The translations under genes were made by a program, and so were the position numbers. From NCBI RefSeq assembly GCF_002864045.1, contig NZ_PJPV01000032.1, positions 1 through 35,536 on the forward strand: a stretch of 35,536 nt of DNA. The letters run 5' to 3'. How positions within the stretch are numbered: the stretch's first letter is position 1; each line of letters starts with the position of its first letter. Under the pieces are notes generated by a model that saw nothing but the letters and a program-made list of their open reading frames with translations, did not search any database and had not been told where the DNA came from. Origin of the DNA: Endozoicomonas acroporae. Its GTDB lineage: Bacteria > Pseudomonadota > Gammaproteobacteria > Pseudomonadales > Endozoicomonadaceae. Below are positions 1 through 6,541 of this stretch, in pieces.

Positions 1-1563
1 GGGCAACAGCGCGGCCACGGCATCGTTAAATTCTGATGTTTGCTCCTGCCCGTTGTCCACCAGTTTGGCCATGGCCCACAGCAGGTTGGCGATTTCCTGT
101 CGTTTAAAGTCAGCTTTCTGTGCAATCACGTGGGGCAGCAACGCGACCAGAGCTCCTTTGAATTCTGGTGTCAGGTCCTGCCCGTGGTCCACCAGTTTTG
201 CCATAGCCCACAGCAGGTTGGCGATTTCCTGTGGTTTAAAGTCAGCTTTCTGTGCGATCACATGAAGTAACAGGGCCCCCAGTGCCTTTTTGAACTCTGG
301 TATCAACTCCTGCCCATTGTCCACCAGTTTCGCCATGGCCCACATTAGGTTGGCGATACTCTGTGGATTAAAGTCAGCTTTCTGTGTGTTCACGTGAGGC
401 AACAGCGTGGCCACTGTCTCTTTGAACTCTGGTGTCAGCTCCTCGCTGTTTTCCACCAACTTCGCCATGGCCCATAGCAGGTTGGCGATACAATGTTGTT
501 TAAGTGTATCTTTCAGTGCGTTCACGTGGGGTAACAGCGCGGCCACAGCTTCTTTAAATTCTGATGTCCACTCACTGTTGTCCACCAGTTTCGCTATGGC
601 CCATAGCAGGCAGGCGATTTCCGTTGATTTAAACCTGACTTTCTGGCCGCTCAGGTTAGATAACAGCATGGTAACAGTTTCTTTAAGCTCTGGTGTCCAC
701 TCCCCATTGTTTACCAGTTTCGCCATAGCCCATAGCAGGTTGGGGATTGCTTGTGGTTTAAAGTCAGCTTTCTGTGTTTTTACCCGGGGCAAAAGCGCGG
801 CCACAGCTTCTTTAAGCTCCGGTGTCCACTCCCAGTTATCCACCAGTTTCGCCATGACCCACAGCAGGTTTGCGACTCCCTCGGCATTAAAGTTATTTTT
901 CTGTACGTTCAAGTGGGGCAGCAGTGCGACCACGGCTTCTTTATGCTCTGGTGTCCACTCCCCGTTATCCACCAGTTTCATCATGGCCCACAGCAGGTTG
1001 GCGATATGCTGAGGAATAAAGTGATCTTTCTGAGCCTTCACATAAGGCAACAGCGCAGCCACAGCCTCCTCGAGTTCTAGCGTTCGCTTCTGACCGTTGA
1101 TCACTAATTTCGCTATGGCCCACAGTAAATTGGCAATGTGCTGAGGTATAAATTGGTCTTTCTGTACGCTCACACGGCGCAACAGTACAGCTACGGCCTC
1201 GTTAAGCTCAGGTGTCTGCTCGTGGCTGTTACACACCAGTTTCGCTATGGCCCATAGCAGATTGGTGATTTCCTGGGGTTTAAAATTAGCTTTCTGTGCG
1301 TTCACGTGGGGCAACAACTCGGCCAGAGCCTCTTTGTACTCCGGTGTCAGCTCCTGCCCGTTGTTCACCAGTTTCGCCACGGCCCACAGCAGGTTGGCGA
1401 TATGCTGAGGAATAAATTGGTCTTTCTGTGCGTTCAAGTGGGGTAACAGGGAGGTCGCGGCCGCTTTCAGTTCCGGTGTCAGCTCCTGCCCGCTATCCAC
1501 CAGTTTCGCCATGGCCCACAGCAGGTTGGCGATTCCCTGGGCATCGATATTCCTGGCTTCAGT
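1..1563 (-). repeat. Coding tandem repeat array, 129/132-bp unit, at least 12 copies
   Basis: The ATG-like Met codon of the core motif (cat, tat or cac on the plus strand) recurs at 70, 202, 334, 466, 595, 724, 853, 982, 1114, 1246, 1378 and 1510. The spacing is 132 or 129 bases, or 44 or 43 residues. The 43-residue units carry GEWTP or a similar shortened linker (for example SEWTS) where the 44-residue units carry GQEQTP or a similar sequence. The array continues past the left edge. Confidence 0.9.
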
Positions 1564-2148
1564 TTTTTGGTTGCAGCTGAATATTATTGCATCAAACAGC
1601 GTTGACAATAAGCGGACTTGAGTAAGCTTGACACGCTCATCCATGGGTTTATGAGGGGTAAAAACACCCGCAGAAGTCAGTGAATGAAGTGTTGTCGTCA
1701 GGCTTCGCCAATTCCAGCTTCGTGTGGCGGTAAAATTTTGCAGCGATCGAACCAGTTGGCTTTGTTCAGCCCGGTTTAACGGCCTTTTAGCAGCTAACGT
1801 GTATCTTTTAATGGAACTGGCATATTGCCCGTGATATCGCCCATCATAGCGATGACCTAAACGATCCGGTTTATTCACCAGACCATCGATTATTTCCTGT
1901 TTGATGAGGGCATTAAAATCTTGAGCAGTGCTTACTGAACGGCACAGCAGATATTGAGAAGGGCGTGCACCAGAAGAATGGTAAAACTCATTACGACCCG
2001 GGGTAGTGCGAGGGGGGTTATCCCTCCGTCTGACTGGGCCATATCTACATCGCCCATGCATTGAAGAAGCGGCCTGATTATCCGGTTGGTTGTAATCTTT
2101 GCCTGATCTTGCGTATTTACCACTGATACCCGCAGAGCTTCTATCCAT
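1..2148 (-). CDS. OPR-like repeat protein, copy 1 (C-terminus outside window)
   Basis: The minus-strand frame from the ATG at 2146-2148 stays open for 716 codons to the left edge, checked codon by codon with no TAA, TAG or TGA. Residues 1 to about 195 are an Arg/Ser-rich N-terminus and a conserved helical-looking region closely similar to the complete neighbour at 2208-5324. From about residue 196 a 43-44-residue repeat appears 12 times, each with a core close to IANLLWAMAKL. This resembles octotricopeptide (OPR) repeats, alpha-solenoids known in organelle RNA-binding proteins. By homology a RAP domain is expected at the missing C-terminus. The gene lies 59 bp downstream of copy 2 in the same orientation, so co-transcription is likely. 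No clear Shine-Dalgarno sequence precedes the ATG. No signal peptide is evident. The biological role is unknown; RNA binding is inferred from the repeat type only. Confidence 0.85.
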   Translation of the reverse strand, partial: MDRSSAGISGKYARSGKDYNQPDNQAASSMHGRCRYGPVRRRDNPPRTTPGRNEFYHSSGARPSQYLLCRSVSTAQDFNALIKQEIIDGLVNKPDRLGHRYDGRYHGQYASSIKRYTLAAKRPLNRAEQSQLVRSLQNFTATRSWNWRSLTTTLHSLTSAGVFTPHKPMDERVKLTQVRLLSTLFDAIIFSCNQKTEARNIDAQGIANLLWAMAKLVDSGQELTPELKAAATSLLPHLNAQKDQFIPQHIANLLWAVAKLVNNGQELTPEYKEALAELLPHVNAQKANFKPQEITNLLWAIAKLVCNSHEQTPELNEAVAVLLRRVSVQKDQFIPQHIANLLWAIAKLVINGQKRTLELEEAVAALLPYVKAQKDHFIPQHIANLLWAMMKLVDNGEWTPEHKEAVVALLPHLNVQKNNFNAEGVANLLWVMAKLVDNWEWTPELKEAVAALLPRVKTQKADFKPQAIPNLLWAMAKLVNNGEWTPELKETVTMLLSNLSGQKVRFKSTEIACLLWAIAKLVDNSEWTSEFKEAVAALLPHVNALKDTLKQHCIANLLWAMAKLVENSEELTPEFKETVATLLPHVNTQKADFNPQSIANLMWAMAKLVDNGQELIPEFKKALGALLLHVIAQKADFKPQEIANLLWAMAKLVDHGQDLTPEFKGALVALLPHVIAQKADFKRQEIANLLWAMAKLVDNGQEQTSEFNDAVAALLP

Positions 2149-2212
2149 AATTATATTTCATTAATTCATGAAAGTATGAAAAACAGACTGCTGTTCTGCA
2201 CAGAAGTTCATT
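2149..2212 (-). repeat. Duplicated leader upstream of copy 1
   Basis: This 64-bp segment matches 5325-5389, upstream of copy 2, at about 89 percent by hand alignment (six mismatches and one gap). It covers the whole spacer between the two genes. Its distal end overlaps the stop codon and last codon of copy 2, which places the duplication junction inside the 3' end of copy 2. Confidence 0.8.
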
Positions 2213-5200
2213 TTGTTGGAATGTCAACTCTGGTCTTTATTTGATCAATATATGGTTTTATTAAATCCTCATTCCAAAGTATGTTAACCGGGATTTCAAT
2301 GACCACAAATCCTGATTTTTTCAGCAGTGCGATTTTCAGTAGAGTCGAACCATTCCTGGTGATGAAATCACCACCAACGTAGTGAGACGCCCCCTGAACT
2401 TCAATTACCATGTTGTGATCTGGCAGTAGCAGGTCAACCGGAGGTAATGAGTTCAGACTCTTTTCTTCTTCAATCTTCAAAGAGGGAATATATGATTGGA
2501 GTTGATTGCGGAAGCTGGTTTGAGGTTTTGAAATGATTGTCTGGTAATGGGGGACGACCGGGCACGCTCTGCCAAGCCAACGGGCGGCCATGGCAATGAT
2601 GGATTGTTCCTCTTCATTTTCTGGGGATGTATTTTTCAGGCGAGTAAACAGGTCAGCCATGTGCTTTTCAAACACATTATTTGTATTGGTATCGCAGACC
2701 AGAGACAGCCTGGCACAGCAAACCATGACTCCCCAGAGAGACATCAATATGTCTTGCTGAGAGAGCCGAGGGTTGTCACTGATTCGATAGATAAGCGATT
2801 TGAATGTGGATGTAACCAATTTCAGCTCAACGAACTCACCCAGTTTCGCCATGGCCCACAGCAGGTTGGCAATTTCCTGCGGTTTAAAATTAGCTTTCTG
2901 TGCGATCACCTGTGGCAATAGCGCGGCCACGGCCTCGTTGAGCTCTGTTGTCTGCTCTTGCCCGTTATCCACCAGTTTCGCCAGGGCCCACATCAGGTTG
3001 GTGATATGCTGAGGAATAAATTGGTATTTCTGTACGCTCACGCGGGGCAAAAGCGCGGTCACGGCCGCTTTGAGCCCGGGTGTCTGATCCTGCCCGTTGT
3101 CCGCCAGTTTCGCCGTGGCCCACAGCAGGTTGGCAATGCCCTGGGCATTAAATTGATCTTTCTGTGCGTTCACATGGGCTAATAGCTTAGCCACGGTCTC
3201 TTTGACCCCAGGTGTGTGATCTTGCCCGTTGTCCACCAGTTTCGCCATGGCCCACAGCAGGTTGGCGATACCCTGAGGAACAAACTGGTCTTCCTGTACG
3301 TTCGCGTGGGGCAACAGCTCGGCCATGGCTTCTATGAGACCCTTTACCTGCTCCTGTCCATTGTCCACCAGTTTCGCCATAGCCCACAGCAGGTTGGTGA
3401 TTTCCTGAGGTTTAAAGTTAGCTTTCTGTGCGTTCATGTGGGGCAACAGTGAGCCCACAGCCTCTTTGAACTCTGGAGTCTGCTCCTGGCCGTTGTCCAC
3501 CAGTTTCGCCATGGTCCACAGCAGGCTGGCGAGTTCCTGTGGTTTAAATCTAACTTTCTCTCCGTTCACCTGGGGTAACAGCACGGTCACAGCTTCTTGA
3601 AGCTCTGGTGTCCACTCCCTGTTGTCCACCAGTTTCGCCATGGCCCACAGCAGGTTGGCGATTTCCTGTGGTTTAAAGCTGGCTTTTTGTGCGTTCACGT
3701 GCGGTAACAGCGCGGCCACAGCTTTCTGAAGCGCTGGTGTCCACTCCCCATTGTCCACCAGTTTCGCCATGGCCCAAAGCAGGTTGGCGATATGCTGAGG
3801 AATAAATTGGTCTTCCGGCACGTGCACGTAGGGCAACAGCGCGGCAATGGCCTCTTTGAGCTCTCGTGTCCGCTCCTGCCCGTTGTCTACCAGTTTCGCC
3901 ATGGCCCAAAGCAGGTTGGCGATACCCTGAGGTTTAAAATCAGCTTGGTGCAAGATCACATTGGGAAGCAGCAGGGCCACGGCCTCTTTGAGCCCCGGTG
4001 TCCGCTCCAGCCCATTGTCCACCAGTTTCGCCATGGCCCATAGCAGGTTGGCAATTTCCTGTGTTTTAAAGTTAGCTTTCTGTGCCTTCACGTTGGACAA
4101 AAGTGCGACCACGGCCTCGTTAAGCCCCGGTGTCCGTTTTTGCCCTTTGTTCACCAGTTTTGCCATGGCCCACAACAGGCTAACGATCTCCTGTGGTGTA
4201 AAGTTAGCTTTTTGCAGCTTCACGTGGGGTATCAACGCGGCCACGGCCTCTTTAAGGATTGGTGTCTGCTCTTGTCCGTTGTCCACCAGTTTCGCCATGG
4301 CCCACAACAGATTGGCGATGCCCTGGGGGGTAAATTGGTCTTTAAGTACATTCACATGTGGCAATAACATGGCCACGGTCGCGTTTTGCCCTGGTGTATG
4401 CCCTTTGTCCGCCAGTTTCGCCATGACCCACAGGAGGTTGGTGATATGCTGAGGATTAAAATGGTCTTTCTGTGTGTTCACTTGGGGCAATAGCCCGGCC
4501 ACGGTCTCTTTGATCTCCAGTGCCTGCTCCGACCCGTTGATCACCAGTTTCGTCATCGCCCACAGCAGATTAACGATATTTTGGAGAATAAATTGGTGTT
4601 TCTGTGCGTTTACATGGGGCAACAGCGCGGCCACGGCTCCGTTGAACTCTGGTGTCTGCTCCTGACCGTTGTCCACCAGTTTCGCCATGGCCCAAAATAG
4701 GTTGGAGAGACCCCGGGCATCAATATCCCTGGCTTGAGGTTTTTGATTACACTTGAACATTATTGCATCAAACAACGTTGACAATAAGGTATCCTGAGTG
4801 AGCTTCACACCCTGATCCATGGGTTTATGAGTGGCAAAAACACCCGCTGAAGTGAATGAATGAAGTGTTGTCGTCAGGCTTCGCCAATTCCAACCCCGTG
4901 ATGCGGTAAAATTCTGCAGCAGACGTATCAGCTGGATTTGTTCAGCTCGATTTAACTGTCTTTTAGCAGCTGACGTGTATTTTTTAATTGAACTGGCATA
5001 TTGACCGTGATATCTCCCGTCATAGCGATGACCGAAACGATTCGATTTATTCACCAAATCATCCATTATTTCCTGTTTGATGAGGGCATTAAAATTTTGC
5101 GCAGGGTTTACTGAACGACACTGTAGATGTTGAGAAGAGCATGTGCCAGAAGAATGGTAAAATTCATTACACTCAGGGGTAGAGCGGGAGGGATTATATC

Positions 5201-5324
5201 TCTGTCTGACTGGGCTATGTCTATATCGGCCACGCTTGGAAAAAGTGGTCTGGTTAACCGGTTGGTTGAAATCATTGCCTGGTCTTGCGTATTTACCACT
5301 GATATCAGCAGAACTTCTATCCAT
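2208..5324 (-). CDS. OPR-like repeat protein with C-terminal RAP domain, copy 2
   Basis: The product has 1038 residues. Residues 1-70 are rich in Arg and Ser. Residues 75-195 form a conserved region shared with copy 1. Fifteen repeats of 43-44 residues run from about 199 to 858, each with a LLWAMAKL-type core, and a degenerate sixteenth (SLWGVM) follows. A spacer of about 100 residues leads to a C-terminal RAP domain at about 961-1018, with a D-x10-E-V-Q-G segment (D964, E975), H981 and K997. RAP domains share the fold of Vsr-type endonucleases and occur with OPR or FASTK repeats in eukaryotic organelle RNA-processing factors. The protein is probably RNA- or DNA-binding and possibly a nuclease; both are inference. 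It could act inside the bacterium or be a host-directed effector. No secretion signal was recognised. No convincing Shine-Dalgarno sequence precedes the ATG in either copy. Confidence 0.9.
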   Translation of the reverse strand: MDRSSADISGKYARPGNDFNQPVNQTTFSKRGRYRHSPVRQRYNPSRSTPECNEFYHSSGTCSSQHLQCRSVNPAQNFNALIKQEIMDDLVNKSNRFGHRYDGRYHGQYASSIKKYTSAAKRQLNRAEQIQLIRLLQNFTASRGWNWRSLTTTLHSFTSAGVFATHKPMDQGVKLTQDTLLSTLFDAIMFKCNQKPQARDIDARGLSNLFWAMAKLVDNGQEQTPEFNGAVAALLPHVNAQKHQFILQNIVNLLWAMTKLVINGSEQALEIKETVAGLLPQVNTQKDHFNPQHITNLLWVMAKLADKGHTPGQNATVAMLLPHVNVLKDQFTPQGIANLLWAMAKLVDNGQEQTPILKEAVAALIPHVKLQKANFTPQEIVSLLWAMAKLVNKGQKRTPGLNEAVVALLSNVKAQKANFKTQEIANLLWAMAKLVDNGLERTPGLKEAVALLLPNVILHQADFKPQGIANLLWAMAKLVDNGQERTRELKEAIAALLPYVHVPEDQFIPQHIANLLWAMAKLVDNGEWTPALQKAVAALLPHVNAQKASFKPQEIANLLWAMAKLVDNREWTPELQEAVTVLLPQVNGEKVRFKPQELASLLWTMAKLVDNGQEQTPEFKEAVGSLLPHMNAQKANFKPQEITNLLWAMAKLVDNGQEQVKGLIEAMAELLPHANVQEDQFVPQGIANLLWAMAKLVDNGQDHTPGVKETVAKLLAHVNAQKDQFNAQGIANLLWATAKLADNGQDQTPGLKAAVTALLPRVSVQKYQFIPQHITNLMWALAKLVDNGQEQTTELNEAVAALLPQVIAQKANFKPQEIANLLWAMAKLGEFVELKLVTSTFKSLIYRISDNPRLSQQDILMSLWGVMVCCARLSLVCDTNTNNVFEKHMADLFTRLKNTSPENEEEQSIIAMAARWLGRACPVVPHYQTIISKPQTSFRNQLQSYIPSLKIEEEKSLNSLPPVDLLLPDHNMVIEVQGASHYVGGDFITRNGSTLLKIALLKKSGFVVIEIPVNILWNEDLIKPYIDQIKTRVDIPTK
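2830..4730 (-). repeat. Coding tandem repeat array, 15 units of about 132 bp
   Basis: Fifteen units encode a solenoid repeat with consensus F-x-P-Q-x-I-A-N-L-L-W-A-M-A-K-L, then V-D-N-G-Q-E-Q-T-P and an E-A-V-A-A-L-L-P helix. Most units have 44 residues. Units differ mainly at the two residues before the Phe, the residue after it, and the residue after Pro-Gln. Confidence 0.9.
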
Positions 5325-5389
5325 AATTATATTTCATCAATTCATGAAAATATAAAACAGCAGACTGCTGTGCTGCTCAGAAGTTCATT
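5325..5389 (-). repeat. Duplicated leader upstream of copy 2
   Basis: This 65-bp segment directly precedes the copy 2 ATG and is about 89 percent identical to 2149-2212. Homology stops abruptly after the plus-strand motif CAGAAGTTCATT. Its preservation upstream of both genes suggests that it carries translation or regulatory signals, although a recent duplication alone could explain it. Confidence 0.8.
5357..5371. promoter_or_regulatory. Perfect 15-bp dyad in the copy 2 leader
   Basis: ACAGCAGACTGCTGT is a perfect 7-1-7 inverted repeat 32 bp upstream of the copy 2 ATG. The copy 1 leader has a shorter version (AACAG/CTGTT arms). It could be an operator or an RNA hairpin in the 5' leader. Confidence 0.4.
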
Positions 5390-5391
5390 CT

Positions 5392-5414
5392 GATTTCATA
5401 TGGTTAACTACTTA
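5392..5414 (-). repeat. 23-bp segment with inverted near-copy at 35500-35522
   Basis: Read on the minus strand, this segment matches the plus strand at 35500-35522 at 22 of 23 positions. It sits just beyond the duplicated leader, in the presumed promoter region of copy 2. Confidence 0.6.
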
Positions 5415-5426
5415 TAATTCCCTGAT

Positions 5427-5443
5427 CTGTTAATGATTAACAG
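5427..5443. promoter_or_regulatory. Perfect 17-bp palindrome in the divergent region
   Basis: CTGTTAATGATTAACAG is a perfect 8-1-8 inverted repeat between the repeat-protein gene and the divergent RRM gene. It lies about 103 bp upstream of the repeat-protein ATG and could be an operator for either direction. A weak minus-strand -10-like TATAAG lies at 5411-5416. No convincing -35 accompanies it. Confidence 0.4.
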
Positions 5444-5537
5444 AAAGTTGCCGATTAGCCAGTGGACAACAACAGTGTGATGTGACAATCTGATTAATGT
5501 TACATTTTGTTGATCTTGATGTTGACACTGCTCTTCT

Positions 5538-5553
5538 ACGCAAGGACTTGCGT
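5538..5553 (+). promoter_or_regulatory. Inverted repeat in the 5' region of the RRM gene
   Basis: ACGCAAGGACTTGCGT is a perfect 7-2-7 inverted repeat 28 bp upstream of the RRM start codon. A TTGACA box lies at 5522-5527, but no good -10 follows at the usual distance. It may be an operator or a leader hairpin controlling translation, for example by autoregulation or temperature. Confidence 0.35.
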
Positions 5554-5581
5554 TCAACCTAGAAAAAAACCAGAGTTTTCC

Positions 5582-5893
5582 ATGCAAAAAAGGACTTTAT
5601 ACATTGGTAACCTGGCGTATACCGCCGTTGAAGAGGATCTTGAACAGGCCTTTGAATCATTTGGTGTCATTGAAGATATTAAACTGATGAGAGATCGGGA
5701 GACTGGCCGTTCAAGGGGCTTTGCATTCATCACCTTTGAAAAAGAAACGGAAGCTGAAGCCGCCAGAACTATGGATGGCAAGGAAGTGGCTGGGCGACCA
5801 TTAAGAGTGAATGACGCTCGACAGAAGGAATCTGGTCAGCGAGATTCAACCAAAAGACAACCAAGGTCTTTTAATAACAACTTTAACCGCTAA
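5582..5893 (+). CDS. Small RRM RNA-binding protein
   Basis: This 103-residue protein is almost entirely one RNA recognition motif. RNP2 is LYIGNL (residues 6-11) and RNP1 is RGFAFITF (45-52). The basic Gln/Asn/Arg-rich tail (80-103) resembles that of small cyanobacterial and proteobacterial Rbp proteins, which bind single-stranded RNA and often respond to cold. The ATG at 5582 was chosen because the RRM starts immediately after it. The frame is open to an ATG at 5507, which would add 25 residues without family similarity. The ribosome-binding site is weak (CCAGAG). It is transcribed alone, divergently from the repeat-protein genes, and converges on the RING gene. Its target RNAs are unknown. 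Confidence 0.93.
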   Translation: MQKRTLYIGNLAYTAVEEDLEQAFESFGVIEDIKLMRDRETGRSRGFAFITFEKETEAEAARTMDGKEVAGRPLRVNDARQKESGQRDSTKRQPRSFNNNFNR

Positions 5894-5935
5894 AGGTGTA
5901 ATCTGAAAGTGCTTTAAGCTTTCCGGAAACTGTGC

Positions 5936-6532
5936 TCACTTTTTTACGCAATACGCTATACCAGTTGCGGCACATCCCAGGGCAGCCCCCCAGATACAAA
6001 CCGCAGCAGCAGAAGGAAACATTGCGCGATAAGGATAAGGAGCAGCGGCAGCTCGAGCTTGATCAACCATAGCCACCGTACAAGCCCCGGCAGCAGCCCC
6101 GGCGGCTGTGGCATAACGTAGGGGAACACCAGCAACAGCTCCAAGAGTCCCGATAGTAGCAGTGGGAAAAAACGTGGCAACCGCCGCAGCAGTGGCAACA
6201 ACCTGGGACGGTTTAAAAAAACCATCACGAATTACGCTAAGGGCAGTGCCGAGACCGGAAATGCTGAAATAATACAGAGCAGTTTTGCCAAAGATTGGGA
6301 TAGCTTTTATCAAAATATTTACTGCCCGGTCATACAATGGGATACGTTTTATCCGTTTTACTTCGTCATCAGTTAATTGTTTTTTACATAACACACAGTT
6401 CTTTTGGCCAGTACTTTCAATCCATTCCTGCATGCATGATCTGCCAAAGGCATGCCCGCATGTTAGTTTGAAGGGCCGACATTTTTCGGTATCTTGACAT
6501 ATTACACATCCAACACCGCTGGTGGCGTCCAT
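5936..6532 (-). CDS. RING-finger-like membrane protein (putative ubiquitin-ligase-like effector)
   Basis: The product has 198 residues. The N-terminus has a RING-HC pattern: C9-x2-C12, C25-x-H27, C33, and C46-x2-C49, with a Trp after C33 as in real RINGs. The fifth zinc ligand, expected at residue 30, is Gly (codon GGC, one base from TGC Cys), so the first zinc site lacks one ligand unless C18 substitutes. Residues from about 75 to 195 are hydrophobic and Ala/Gly-rich, with two to four likely membrane segments, ending in CVKK. RING proteins are typical of eukaryotic E3 ligases; in bacteria they are mostly host-directed effectors. The start is 9 bp after the yejF stop codon, and its GAGG ribosome-binding site overlaps that stop, so it is probably translated from the importer transcript. 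E3 activity is unproven and could be lost. Confidence 0.75.
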   Translation of the reverse strand: MDATSGVGCVICQDTEKCRPFKLTCGHAFGRSCMQEWIESTGQKNCVLCKKQLTDDEVKRIKRIPLYDRAVNILIKAIPIFGKTALYYFSISGLGTALSVIRDGFFKPSQVVATAAAVATFFPTATIGTLGAVAGVPLRYATAAGAAAGACTVAMVDQARAAAAPYPYRAMFPSAAAVCIWGAALGCAATGIAYCVKK

Positions 6533-6541
6533 ATGGAAACC

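Noticed and set aside
407..1080. Long plus-strand ORFs across the repeat array
   Set aside because: They are antisense shadows that repeat with the same 132-base period as the real minus-strand frame. Their translations are low-complexity His/Ser-rich stretches with no start signals.
2547..4665. Plus-strand ORFs inside copy 2 of the repeat protein
   Set aside because: Same cause: open antisense frames follow from the repeated codons. The minus-strand frame has the RAP domain and coherent repeats.
1..4730. CRISPR-like periodic repeats
   Set aside because: The unit is 129/132 bases, is coding throughout, has no unrelated spacers, and the variation falls at fixed codon positions.
5325..5360. 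Two- and six-codon mini-ORFs overlapping the copy 2 ATG
   Set aside because: They are present in both leaders, but the leaders are recent duplicates, so conservation carries little weight, and no ribosome-binding site supports them.
5507..5581. 25-residue N-terminal extension of the RRM protein
   Set aside because: It would be translated across the inverted repeat, has no ribosome-binding site at 5507, and RRM proteins of this type start just before the RNP2 strand.
5936..6228. Second minus-strand frame of Leu/Pro-rich sequence in the RING gene
   Set aside because: It is an out-of-frame reading of the Ala-rich membrane part. The main frame has the ordered Cys/His pattern and a ribosome-binding site.
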